64,000 nucleotides of DNA from UBA1206 sp050953105 (GTDB taxonomy: Bacteria > Bacillota > Clostridia > Oscillospirales > CAG-382): contig JBMNMA010000007.1 of the NCBI GenBank assembly GCA_050953105.1, forward strand, positions 1 through 64,000, in the 5' to 3' direction. The position numbers were made by a program, and so were the translations under genes. The stretch's first letter is position 1, and each line of letters begins with the position of its first letter. Shown piece after piece: positions 1 through 10,038 of the stretch. Below the pieces are notes generated by a model that saw nothing but the letters and a program-made list of their open reading frames with translations, did not search any database and had not been told where the DNA came from.

Positions 1-240
1 AGCCCACCACTCTTATCAACTGCGATTAAGAAACCAAGCCTCTGGCGAGAACCTTAACAGATTACATAGCCAAATGGATGAGGACCATAGGTTGGGGTCC
101 CCGGAAAACCGAAGGTTTTATGGGGTAAAATGAGAATCCATTTGAGCCCACCACTCTTATCAACTGTGTTGGAAAGCAACAACAATTAAAAAGAACCTTG
201 AGAAAGATACATACAGCCCACCACTTAATGTACTGCCAAA
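1..240 (+). repeat. Three imperfect direct repeats in rRNA spacer
   Basis: Copies start at 1, 144 and 214. Copies 1 and 2 share a 5' block (AGCCCACCACTCTTATCAAC) and a 3' block of the form GAACCTTnAnA..ATnCATA. Copy 3 keeps only the first 11 to 13 bases. Unit length is about 70 bases. Function is unknown; duplication of processing sites in the spacer is one possibility. Confidence 0.6.
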
Positions 241-539
241 CAGCAAACGCATTAATGGAAGGCCTTTAACCGGTGAATAATATACATGAAAGAATCGTGT
301 ATGTTATTCGACGGTTAAACGTCGAAAGCTCAACAGACTCTTGAAAAAGGGTTGAAATGAGCGATGGACATTGAAAAGAGAATAGGAGAAACAAGCAAAT
401 CGAGCACACGAAAGAAAACAGGAAAGATATAAATCAGGTTTTTCTGTAAGAAATAATGCGTGTGTAGCAATCGAAAGATTGCACTACAATAGTAGCAAAA
501 TAAAACCGATTTGCGAAACTCATGCAAGAAGGAACGAAA
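1..539 (+). other. Pre-23S spacer/leader with repeats
   Basis: No gene or tRNA is visible here. By position this is the 16S-23S spacer, but no 16S 3' end (CCTCCTTT) is seen, so the 16S gene lies further upstream or is absent. The motif AGCCCACCACTCTTATCAAC begins at 1 and again at 144, and a shorter copy (AGCCCACCACTTA) begins at 214. Between copies, 72-142 can fold into a long hairpin closed by AAATGGAT/ATCCATTT. The stretch near 386-400 resembles the anti-termination/processing leader normally found before 23S. Confidence 0.6.
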
Positions 540-3380
<2,841 letters not shown>

Positions 3381-3447
3381 CATTTCTTCGATAATGAGTT
3401 TGTTTTCTCCTGTTCTTTTCAATGGACTAATGTCCTTTGGGGTATTT

Positions 3448-3523
3448 GCACCTTTAGCTCAGTCGGTAGAGCAACTGACTCTTAATCAGTGGGGCCAGGG
3501 TTCGAGTCCCTGAAGGTGCACCA
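3448..3523 (+). tRNA. tRNA-Lys (CTT)
   Basis: A 76-nt cloverleaf. The acceptor stem GCACCTT pairs with AAGGTGC, the discriminator is A and CCA is encoded. The anticodon stem ACTGA/TCAGT closes loop CTCTTAA, giving anticodon CTT. The T-loop GGTTCGAGTCC is standard. It lies between 23S and 5S in the rRNA operon. Confidence 0.97.
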
Positions 3524-3590
3524 CATCCCATTTGATTACATAAGCATTTACCCGGTAAGACGGGGTACCGACAAACCGGATAAATTAATA

Positions 3591-3706
<116 letters not shown>

Positions 3707-3745
3707 ACAATAAATACCTCAAGATGATAAATTTTGGGGTTATAT

Positions 3746-3821
3746 TCCTCCTTAGCTCAGTCGGTAGAGCGCGTGACTGTTAATCACGATGTCGTTGGTT
3801 CAAGTCCAACAGGGGGAGCCA
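3746..3821 (+). tRNA. tRNA-Asn (GTT)
   Basis: A 76-nt tRNA. Acceptor stem TCCTCCT pairs with AGGGGGA through one wobble pair; the discriminator is G and CCA is encoded. The anticodon stem CGTGA/TCACG closes loop CTGTTAA, giving GTT. It is the last gene of the rRNA operon. Its downstream terminator is repeated twice in the next 1.9 kb, which suggests that the tRNA flank has been an insertion target. Confidence 0.97.
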
Positions 3822-3826
3822 TAATG

Positions 3827-3864
3827 AAAACCACTTTTGTCTACCAGGATGAAAGTGGTTTTTG
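3827..3864 (+). terminator. rRNA operon terminator (repeat family copy 1)
   Basis: Stem AAAACCACTTTTGTC / GATGAAAGTGGTTTTT starts 6 nt after tRNA-Asn and is followed by a T-run. It is almost identical to the hairpins at 4648 and 5668. The loop CTACCAG, not needed for pairing, is also conserved. Confidence 0.9.
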
Positions 3865-3889
3865 ATTTTAAAGAAAGATGTGGTATAAT
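3862..3889 (+). promoter_or_regulatory. Promoter of the CatA-like gene
   Basis: TTGATT, a 16-nt spacer and TATAAT. The -35 box is embedded in the T-run of the preceding terminator. This gives the acetyltransferase gene its own promoter, separate from the rRNA operon. Confidence 0.75.
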
Positions 3890-3935
3890 GTTCCCCAAGA
3901 TTAAACAGATTAACTTTAATTTGATGGAGACAGAT

Positions 3936-4559
3936 ATGGCAAAAGAAATAAAACCGCAGGATACGTCAAGAGCTGCGGCATATGAATTGTGGATGAAAGC
4001 GCCGAATCCGATGGTGACTTTTTTCAAAACGCTGGATGTGACCAATCTGGTGAAAACAAGCAGAAAAAAACGCTTGAAGTTTAACATGCTTCTTGATTTT
4101 TGTATTGGAAAGGCTGCGGCATCTGTCAAAGAACTTTACATCCTTCCTGTGGGAGATAAACTAATTCAATATGATACCCTTGCAGTAAATACAATTGTAA
4201 AGAACAAAACCGGTGAGGTCAGTTCCTGTGATATAAGTCAATCTGATTCGCTGGAAAAATTCAACGAAGAGTATTTGAAATACACCGTTCTGGTTGCAGA
4301 AAGCTGTGCTGACAGGGACCTGTCTGCGGAAAGTATGGTCATCGGAACATCGGCAATCGTAGACACTGAAATTGATGGCGCTGTTGGTATGAACAGTGGA
4401 ATCTTCAACAACCCCTTTATCATATGGGGGAAATATAGGAAGAAGTTTTTCAGATACTACTTACCGATTTCGTTCCAGTTCCATCACACACAGATGGATG
4501 GCGCCCACGCCGGAAGATTCCTAGAAAATCTTCAAAATGAGATTAATCAGGTACAGTAA
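3936..4559 (+). CDS. CatA-like O-acetyltransferase
   Basis: A 207-aa protein of the chloramphenicol acetyltransferase superfamily, which uses acetyl-CoA to acetylate a hydroxyl. The family signature lies near the C terminus: a His pair followed by Asp-Gly (FHHTQMDGAHAGRF), with the catalytic His and structural Asp. Length fits the family (about 205-220 aa). I chose ATG 3936 (MAKEIKPQ) because GGAGA lies 5 nt upstream and the promoter is at 3862-3889; an upstream in-frame ATG at 3837 falls inside the terminator. These divergent family members are common in Clostridia and need not confer chloramphenicol resistance, so the substrate is unknown. The gene is followed by a duplicated 3' module. Confidence 0.85.
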   Translation: MAKEIKPQDTSRAAAYELWMKAPNPMVTFFKTLDVTNLVKTSRKKRLKFNMLLDFCIGKAAASVKELYILPVGDKLIQYDTLAVNTIVKNKTGEVSSCDISQSDSLEKFNEEYLKYTVLVAESCADRDLSAESMVIGTSAIVDTEIDGAVGMNSGIFNNPFIIWGKYRKKFFRYYLPISFQFHHTQMDGAHAGRFLENLQNEINQVQ

Positions 4560-4565
4560 AAAATT

Positions 4566-4636
4566 CAGTTTGTCGAACTGATTCAGGTGTACTTTGGGTG
4601 AGTTAACCTATCCAGAATGTACCTTTTGGTGAGTTA
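4566..4636 (+). repeat. 3' module copy A: hairpin plus two direct repeats
   Basis: Starting 6 nt after the CatA-like stop codon: a small hairpin CAGTT-TGTCG-AACTG (4566-4580), then two direct repeats 30 nt apart, GTACTTTGGGTGAGTTA (4589) and GTACCTTTTGGTGAGTTA (4619), leading into TTGACATATT and a terminator. The arrangement is the same as at 5587-5656. Multiple terminal repeats of this type resemble IS21-family ends, but no transposase is present. Confidence 0.6.
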
Positions 4637-4647
4637 TTGACATATTA

Positions 4648-4686
4648 AAAACCACTTTTGTCTACCAGGATAGAAGTGGTTTTTTC
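4648..4686 (+). terminator. Terminator (repeat family copy 2)
   Basis: Stem AAAACCACTTTTGTC / GATAGAAGTGGTTTTTT with the same CTACCAG loop as the tRNA-Asn terminator. It closes the CatA-like transcription unit. Confidence 0.9.
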
Positions 4687-4697
4687 TTGCTTTTCGG

Positions 4698-4787
4698 CCA
4701 CTTTTTGAAGAAATAATAATCAAAGACGATGGCATCGAGGTGAATCTGAAGTGCGGTGCCTGCATCGGACAAGAATACGTAAGATAA
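4698..4787 (+). pseudogene. Serine recombinase C-terminal remnant
   Basis: An open frame ending at the TAA at 4785 encodes about 29 residues whose end, IKDDGIEVNLKCG...QEYV, matches from memory the C-terminal tail typical of Firmicutes serine site-specific recombinases. There is no start codon or upstream body; the frame runs into the terminator just before it. A terminator follows at 4794-4843. I read it as the last piece of an element that was deleted or excised here. Confidence 0.5.
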
Positions 4788-4793
4788 AGAGAT

Positions 4794-4843
4794 CCCTCGG
4801 CGGACGGTTGAAAGACCAGAAACCGAGGGATTATTGTTTTTTC
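4794..4843 (+). terminator. Terminator behind recombinase remnant
   Basis: CCCTCGG (4794-4800) pairs with CCGAGGG (4823-4829), followed by a T-rich tail. The rest of the gap to 4976 holds only the promoter of the next gene. Confidence 0.75.
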
Positions 4844-4910
4844 ACAACATATATAATAAAAGGAAGAAGAAAACGGACGTGCGGATATGAAGGCTTAAAA
4901 TATGTCTAAC

Positions 4911-4938
4911 TTGAAAAATTCACAAAAAATGATATAAT
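4911..4938 (+). promoter_or_regulatory. Promoter of small membrane protein
   Basis: TTGAAA, a 16-nt spacer and TATAAT, 39 nt before the start codon. GGGAG at 4962-4966 serves as ribosome binding site. Confidence 0.75.
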
Positions 4939-4976
4939 GAAAACGATAAATTATAATTTATGGGAGCGAAACGGAT

Positions 4977-5582
4977 ATGAATCATACGGTTTCAAAAGTT
5001 GGAGCAGCAATAGTTACAATATCTGTATTGCTGTTTGCGATATGTATGTTGATACCTTTTGACTTTGGCAGCTATTTTGTATGCATCTTCTTGTCAATCG
5101 GATATGTAATTGTGTCTGCCGGATTTTGGAGCGAAAGTGACGGCGATCATAAGGTTGCTGCTACGACAGGCATCATTTTTGCAGCGATATATGCGGTTAT
5201 AATCATGCTGGTGTACTTTGCGCAGACAACAACAGTTATGAATGAATCGTTGAACGCCCAGGCAGATTTGTTACTGAATTATTCCAAAGGAAGTCTGATG
5301 TTCAATTATGACTTACTTGGTTATGGAATTATGGCTCTTTCCACTTTCTTTTTGGGACTGTCATTCGTGCCGAAAACAAAAACTGATAAATGGTTGAAAG
5401 CATTATTGATGATACATGGTGTATTCTTTATCGGATGTTTATTCATACCGATGACGGGTGTATTTACATCAATGAATAGTGGAGAGACGAGCCTTGGTGG
5501 AGTAATAGCATTAGAGTGCTGGTGTGCATACTTTACTACTGTCGGAATATTGTCATTTATTCATTTCAACAAAGAAAGATAA
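4977..5582 (+). CDS. Small multipass membrane protein, unknown
   Basis: A 201-aa very hydrophobic protein with about six predicted membrane helices (roughly 9-27, 30-48, 60-82, 110-130, 140-160, 172-195). An acidic/hydrophilic loop SESDGDH follows helix 2. There is no signal peptide beyond helix 1 and no catalytic motif that I recognise. It has its own promoter and ribosome binding site (GGGAG) and is flanked on both sides by near-identical terminators, so it is a self-contained one-gene cassette. No function is assigned; transport or membrane stress roles would be guesses. Confidence 0.75.
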   Translation: MNHTVSKVGAAIVTISVLLFAICMLIPFDFGSYFVCIFLSIGYVIVSAGFWSESDGDHKVAATTGIIFAAIYAVIIMLVYFAQTTTVMNESLNAQADLLLNYSKGSLMFNYDLLGYGIMALSTFFLGLSFVPKTKTDKWLKALLMIHGVFFIGCLFIPMTGVFTSMNSGETSLGGVIALECWCAYFTTVGILSFIHFNKER

Positions 5583-5586
5583 ATCT

Positions 5587-5656
5587 CAGTCTGTCTGGCT
5601 GATTTTGGTGTACTTTTTGCACGTCAACCCTTGAAATCGGTACTTTTTGCACGTCA
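5587..5656 (+). repeat. 3' module copy B: hairpin plus two direct repeats
   Basis: Starting 4 nt after the stop codon: hairpin CAGTC-TGTCT-GGCTG (5587-5601), then GTACTTTTTGCACGTCA twice (5610 and 5640, 30 nt apart), then TTGACATATT and a terminator. Compared with copy A the hairpin changes keep pairing (T-A to C-G, and T-A to T-G). The direct repeats differ in sequence between modules but match each other within each module. Confidence 0.65.
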
Positions 5657-5667
5657 TTGACATATTA

Positions 5668-5706
5668 AAAACCACTTTTGTCTACCATGATAAAAGTGGT
5701 TTTTTG
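5668..5706 (+). terminator. Terminator (repeat family copy 3)
   Basis: Stem AAAACCACTTTTGTC / GATAAAAGTGGTTTTTT with loop TACCAT. It shares TTGACATATTAAAAACCAC with copy 2. Confidence 0.9.
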
Positions 5707-5992
5707 TTGTCTTCAGGGCATTTTCGGATAATGCCAAGGCAAATAACGGAATTTTGGATTCTGATAAATCAAACGATCGTATAGATAACCATTTTTTTGT
5801 TTTCGCAGGCAAATATGCTAGAAACAGTGGTAGTCTGGAAGATTATTGACTGCAGGATCTGAACCATGTCATGTAAAACAATTTTAAATTTATGAACTCC
5901 CAATTATTGAGAGGTGGACAATCTGATAAATACAATTATAATAATGGTGGACCGGTTAAAAGAAAATAATTGAAATAAGGAGAAATCAGAAA
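5707..5992 (+). other. Gene-free stretch with decayed coding fragments
   Basis: An open frame without a start runs to a TGA near 5849 (…FVFAGKYARNSGSLEDY) and is unrecognised. A second short frame ends near 5970 with GGPVKRK. Nothing complete is present. It leads into the ribosome binding site of a truncated regulator gene. Confidence 0.4.
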
Positions 5993-6067
5993 ATGTCATT
6001 TGGTTATAGAATTAGAACGCTTCGTCAAAATTTGCACTTTAGGGTTTTGGTTGTCATTGTACCGTGA
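5993..6067 (+). pseudogene. 5' stub of an XRE/HTH regulator gene
   Basis: A well-formed AAGGAG ribosome binding site (5977-5982) precedes ATG 5993, and the first residues MSFGYRIRTLRQ match the usual start of XRE-family helix-turn-helix regulators (MSFGxxIRxLR). After about 12 codons the frame runs into antisense recombinase sequence and stops at 6065. The rest of the gene is gone. Assignment rests on a very short match. Confidence 0.4.
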
Positions 6068-6170
6068 AAAGCGTGTATCACCGTTTTTTGCCTTGTAAGC
6101 GGATGGATTGATGATTCGTTCCGCTTTCAATGCTTTAGCGATTTTTACTGCACCGTACCGGAATAGTCTA
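6030..6170 (-). pseudogene. Internal fragment of a serine recombinase
   Basis: On the minus strand this encodes YGAVKIAKALKAERI, then NPSAYKAKNGDTRFSRYND, which matches the central recombinase domain of large serine integrases/resolvases. It starts in the middle of the truncated methyltransferase and ends against the regulator stub. No catalytic Ser domain is present, so it is a fragment. Confidence 0.6.
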
Positions 6171-6426
6171 ATACTGTGCATATTGCTCCGGCTGCCGCAA
6201 ATATAGGCATCTGCTGCCCGCCGCCACTGGCAAGACCTAAAAGCTTTTTCCCTTTTAAATTACCAAACCATTCCGAAGGCACTTTTTTAGTCGGAGTAAG
6301 AACAACACTCCAATCACCTTTTTGTGCTCGTGCATATTCATCGTGAGAAATAGGTATTCCCCATTTCCAACCATTTTCAATCCATCGTTCTATTGTTTTT
6401 GCATTAATGTCCTGATAATTTTCCAT
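6145..6426 (-). pseudogene. Truncated class I SAM methyltransferase
   Basis: Starts with MENYQDINAKTIERW and runs through the SAM-binding motif I (LLGLASGGGQQMPIF, then the acidic end of strand 2 in TVLDYS). The family is normally about 240-260 aa; here homology stops at residue ~88, exactly where recombinase sequence begins. The remaining residues to the stop are out-of-frame junk, so the protein lacks the catalytic and substrate-binding part. It is read from a plausible ribosome binding site on the minus strand (GGAGAATTATC before ATG). Confidence 0.75.
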
Positions 6427-6608
6427 GATAATTCTCCATTACAATTTTATTTAATTGAAAGTGTTTGCATTGAATTTATACTCTATGTAAATTTCATCAA
6501 TCGGGATGTAACGATTATACAACCTGTTATAAATATTGTCTACATATATTTTCCGAATGGATGCAGCTACTTATCAACAGGGAACTGTTTAATGTAGGTA
6601 ACACAAAA

Positions 6609-6649
6609 GAAAAACCGCTTTTATCTACCAAGACAAAGCGGTTTTTTTG
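6609..6649 (+). terminator. Terminator (repeat family copy 4)
   Basis: AAAAACCGCTTT / AAAGCGGTTTTTTT stem with the loop ATCTACCAAGAC, a diverged copy of the tRNA-Asn terminator that retains the CTACCA loop. Confidence 0.85.
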
Positions 6650-6692
6650 CAATTATATGATAAAAATAAGCTAGATAGTAAATATAATCACA

Positions 6693-6733
6693 GGCCTTCA
6701 GACAGCATAATTACTGTTGAAGGCCCGTTTTTT
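6693..6733 (+). terminator. Terminator downstream of trkH, plus-oriented T-run
   Basis: GGCCTTCAGACAG / CTGTTGAAGGCC followed by CGTTTTTT. The T-run favours the plus strand, although the hairpin could also stop the trk transcript arriving from the right. Its tail CCCGTTTTTTGT recurs at 10201. Confidence 0.7.
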
Positions 6734-6817
6734 GTTGCCAAAACCAAAGCAGGGAAGAAGCACATGGTATTAATGGTTTGCTTTAAAATAACAGCACTTA
6801 TTTCAACTAATCCTCTT

Positions 6818-8269
6818 TTATTTTATAAATCCTCTTTTCCAGGCGGCTGGAGTAAATAAAACCAGCAACGGGAAGAATTCCAAACGTCCTGCAATCATGC
6901 AGAAAGAAAAGATTATTTTTGAAAAAGAGGAATATGCGGCATAGTTTCCTGTCGGACCGACTATACCCAGCCCCGGTCCGATATTGCTTAATGAGGCTAT
7001 AACAGCTGTTGAATTGGAAACTATATCCTTGCCCTCAATGGATATGAGCAGAACCGAAACTAAGAAAATTGCAAAATAAATAAAGAAAAACAAGGCGGTC
7101 TTTAGGACAATGTCATTGTTTACCTTTTTACCGTTTATAGATACCGATTTTACACTGTTCGGATGAAAAATCTTACCCAGTTCAACTTTAACCGCTTTTA
7201 TCATAATAATGAATCTAATCAGCTTCATACCGCCGCCGGTAGATCCGGCACAGCACCCTGTAAGCATTAATAACACCAGTATGCCTTTGCTTAAAGTAGG
7301 CCAAAGGTTAAAATCCGCAGTGGCATAGCCTGTTGTAGAGATAATAGATGAAACCTGAAAAGACGAATGCCTTAATGCTTCCGGAATTCCGCCGTATAAT
7401 CTTGAAATATCAATCGTAATAATAAGAATCGCCGCTATTACAATGCCGAAATATAGTTTTAACTCCTGGTCCTTTATAAATTTTACAAACTTTCTGCCCA
7501 GTAAAATAAAATACAGCGAAAAACTTATCCCAAACAAAAACATAAAAACCGTAATAATTATTTCGGCAGCAAGGTTGTTATAAGCTCCAATGCTTGCGTT
7601 CATGTTTGAAAAACCGCCGGTTCCTGCCGTGGAAAAAGCGTTGGTTAGTGAATCAAAAATCGAAAGCCCGGTAATGCGCAGCAAAATAATAAGTATAACG
7701 GTCATTGCAATGTATATCAAATACATAATTCTGGCGGTTTCTTTTATTTTGGGGACTATTTTATCAGGAGCCGGCCCGGTGCTTTCTGCTCTTAACAGAT
7801 TAATTGATGATGCATTAATAGACGGTATTATAGCCATCATAAAAGTTAAAACACCCATGCCGCCAATCCAATGGGAAAAGCTCCGCCAGAACAGTATGCC
7901 TTTCGGCAGCACCTCAACGTCGGTTAAGATTGACGAACCGGTGGTTGTAAATCCGGATATGGATTCAAAAGCGCAGTCTATAAAACTGTTAAAATATCCG
8001 GAAAAGTAAAAGGGCAGTGCTCCGAAAAGGGAAATTAATATCCATGAAATTCCTGCAACCACAAAAGCGTCCCTGACTCTTAAATTCTTGTCTTGGGGTT
8101 TTACAAGAGCCAGTAATGTGCCTATCAACGCCAGTATCAGGAAAGACCATATGAACGCCATATGATCTCCGCTACCGTATATTAACGAAACGACAAGAGG
8201 GAAAAGCATGAATAATGCTTCTATTCTGATTACGCTTCCACTCAGTTTAGCAATTAGACGATAATTCAT
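6818..8269 (-). CDS. trkH: Trk/Ktr potassium uptake channel subunit TrkH
   Basis: A 483-aa integral membrane protein of the TrkH/KtrB superfamily, the potassium-translocating subunit. About ten hydrophobic segments are visible, with the characteristic pore-loop repeats SGFTTTGSS (near 105), AFSTAGTGGFSN (near 215), ISTTGYATADF (near 315) and ASLSNIGPGLG (near 425). These supply the selectivity filter glycines. The ATG overlaps the trkA stop codon (ATGA), so the two are translationally coupled. Transcription comes from the promoter upstream of trkA. Length is normal for the family. Confidence 0.95.
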   Translation of the reverse strand: MNYRLIAKLSGSVIRIEALFMLFPLVVSLIYGSGDHMAFIWSFLILALIGTLLALVKPQDKNLRVRDAFVVAGISWILISLFGALPFYFSGYFNSFIDCAFESISGFTTTGSSILTDVEVLPKGILFWRSFSHWIGGMGVLTFMMAIIPSINASSINLLRAESTGPAPDKIVPKIKETARIMYLIYIAMTVILIILLRITGLSIFDSLTNAFSTAGTGGFSNMNASIGAYNNLAAEIIITVFMFLFGISFSLYFILLGRKFVKFIKDQELKLYFGIVIAAILIITIDISRLYGGIPEALRHSSFQVSSIISTTGYATADFNLWPTLSKGILVLLMLTGCCAGSTGGGMKLIRFIIMIKAVKVELGKIFHPNSVKSVSINGKKVNNDIVLKTALFFFIYFAIFLVSVLLISIEGKDIVSNSTAVIASLSNIGPGLGIVGPTGNYAAYSSFSKIIFSFCMIAGRLEFFPLLVLFTPAAWKRGFIK

Positions 8270-9711
8270 TTTGCATTATCCCCTTGTTCGTTTTTAATAA
8301 TATCCAATATAATATCTATCCTGTTAGATAAAATATCATCAAGGTTATGGATATTATTGTTTTTCGATATAATTATAACGCTGTCGCCTATATGCATCTC
8401 TGTTTCGCCTGTAGGAATAATAATTTCCGACCCCCTGCTGATACAGCCTATTAAAATCCCTTCCTTAAGTTTTATGTTTTTCAAGGGTATATCAAGACAT
8501 CTTGACTTTTCATTAACCTGAAACTCAATCGCCTCAACATTTTCGTTCTTGCCGGAAAAAATGTTGTGTATTGTTTTTATATTGCTGCCAAGAGCTCCGA
8601 TCAGTCCGTCAACATAGCGGGCAACGGTATTTGCCGTTATGTTTTGCGGTGTAATTATTTTTTCCAGACCCAGGTCTTTGGCCATATTCTGGTGAAGATG
8701 GTTTACCTTTGTAATAACATTTTTAACGCCTCTGTGCAAAGCGTAAAGAGATATAAAAACGTTTTCCTCATCCCTGTCCGTCAGGCAGATAAAGGCGTCC
8801 ATATTGTCGATTTCCTCGGCGGTTAAAAGCTCCTCGTTGGTTCCGTCACCGTGAATGAACAGACAACGGCTATCAAGGGAATCTGCCGATAAGCTGTCAA
8901 ACAGCGCTTCGCATTTTGCAAGGTCTTTTTCTATTATTTTTATAACAGGTTTATTCATGTGCCTGTTTAACAGCTCAACCAGGTAACGTGTGATTTTTCC
9001 TCCCCCTACAACCATTACTTCCTGCGATTTTTTAGGTCTCTTTTTAATTTGTATCAAAAATTTCATTATACGGGAGGGGCGGCCTAATATTTTTATAATG
9101 TCTGATTCTTTAAATACAAAATCCCCGTTTGGAATAAACGCTTCGTTTTCTCTTTCAACCACCGGAAGCAGAATACCCATATCCCTTTTGAAAACATCGG
9201 ATACGCTTTTGCCTATAAAATATCCCGGAGTATCAGAAACTTTTATAGAAACCATTTCAACCCTGCCGCCTAAAAAAGTATCTATTTTTTCAGTGGAAGG
9301 GTATCTTAAAATCCTTGAAATTTCTCTTGCCGTCTGACCTTCAGGATTAATAATCACATCAATGCCGAGGTCTTTCCAAAGGTTGTTAAACTCAAGCATG
9401 TATTCGGGATTTCGAACTCTTGCTACCGAATGCTTTGTTCCCATGCGCTCTGCCATGATGCAGCACAGGATATTCAATTCGTCGGCATTGGTTGTGCTTA
9501 TAATTAAATCCGCATCTCTGGCCCCGGCTTCAATGAGTATTTTTTCGCTTGCACCGTTGCCTAAAAGGAATCTTGCGTCAATCTGCTCAGACACGTTATC
9601 AATAACATTTGCGTTATTATCAATAACCGTTACGTGAACATTTCTTTTTTCAGATAATACTTTTGCTATCGTATACCCGATTTTTCCGATTCCCACAACA
9701 ATAATTTTCAT
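8266..9711 (-). CDS. trkA: Trk system regulatory subunit TrkA
   Basis: A 481-aa cytoplasmic NAD(H)-binding gating subunit of the Trk potassium uptake system. It has the duplicated RCK architecture: Rossmann domain 1 at ~1-130 (GIGKIG nucleotide-binding loop), RCK-C domain at ~145-225, Rossmann domain 2 at ~232-360 (VVGGGKIT), and a second RCK-C at ~375-460. It is the first gene of the trkA-trkH unit, preceded by a leader of about 280 nt and a consensus promoter. The ribosome binding site is GAGGAA just before the ATG. Confidence 0.95.
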   Translation of the reverse strand: MKIIVVGIGKIGYTIAKVLSEKRNVHVTVIDNNANVIDNVSEQIDARFLLGNGASEKILIEAGARDADLIISTTNADELNILCCIMAERMGTKHSVARVRNPEYMLEFNNLWKDLGIDVIINPEGQTAREISRILRYPSTEKIDTFLGGRVEMVSIKVSDTPGYFIGKSVSDVFKRDMGILLPVVERENEAFIPNGDFVFKESDIIKILGRPSRIMKFLIQIKKRPKKSQEVMVVGGGKITRYLVELLNRHMNKPVIKIIEKDLAKCEALFDSLSADSLDSRCLFIHGDGTNEELLTAEEIDNMDAFICLTDRDEENVFISLYALHRGVKNVITKVNHLHQNMAKDLGLEKIITPQNITANTVARYVDGLIGALGSNIKTIHNIFSGKNENVEAIEFQVNEKSRCLDIPLKNIKLKEGILIGCISRGSEIIIPTGETEMHIGDSVIIISKNNNIHNLDDILSNRIDIILDIIKNEQGDNAK

Positions 9712-9994
9712 TGTTTTTCCTCTTCTCCAAAATCTATGTTTTCCGATATTCTGCTTTAAAACCGACCTGCTTGAAATTGTTATGCCAATGTTTTTTACAA
9801 TAACCGTCTTAAAAATAAAAAAGCAAGAAACTCCATAAGACGCTCCCCACCCTAAAAGCTCAAGTCTTGAAAGCAGTAACCTGCTCCAACCGGAATCATT
9901 ATTCTTTTAAAAATAGTATATAACCATTCTTTATATTGAATCTGTTTATAATGTCCGTTAGTTGCATTATCGCTTCTTTTTGTCATAGATTCAA
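9712..9994 (-). promoter_or_regulatory. Long 5' leader of trkA-trkH, candidate regulatory RNA
   Basis: About 280 nt separate the predicted start of transcription from the trkA ATG. The RNA contains a G-rich block (AGGGTGGGGAGCGTCTTATGG) bracketed by AAGAC/GTCTT and a GAGCA..TGCTC-like hairpin. I could not match it to the c-di-AMP (ydaO) or T-box consensus, although potassium genes in Firmicutes are often c-di-AMP controlled. Function is inferred from length and context only. Confidence 0.35.
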
Positions 9995-10000
9995 TGTAAT

Positions 10001-10030
10001 ATTATAGAATAATTCATATCATAATGTCAA
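10001..10030 (-). promoter_or_regulatory. trkA-trkH promoter with dyad at -35
   Basis: On the minus strand TTGACA (10025-10030), an 18-nt spacer and TATAAT (10001-10006). The -35 box is half of the perfect palindrome TGTCAA-GT-TTGACA (10025-10038), a possible operator. Confidence 0.8.
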
Positions 10031-10038
10031 GTTTGACA

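Larger units (their letters stand above)
6427..6817 (+). other. Intergenic stretch with two plus-oriented terminators
   Basis: Holds the start region of the broken methyltransferase (minus strand) and two hairpin terminators at 6609 and 6693. No convincing gene was seen on either strand. Confidence 0.5.

Noticed and set aside
3837..3935. Longer N terminus for the CatA-like protein from ATG 3837
   Set aside because: It would start inside the tRNA-Asn terminator and upstream of the gene's own promoter.
4560..5710. Integron attC-like cassette array
   Set aside because: Hairpins are short, no RYYYAAC/GTTRRRY core sites or integrase gene were found; IS-end or simple module duplication fits better.
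9712..9994. trk leader as a T-box (AGGGTGG seen)
   Set aside because: The T-box core AGGGTGGNACCGCG is not matched after the first seven bases, no antiterminator partner was seen, and potassium uptake is not a T-box target.
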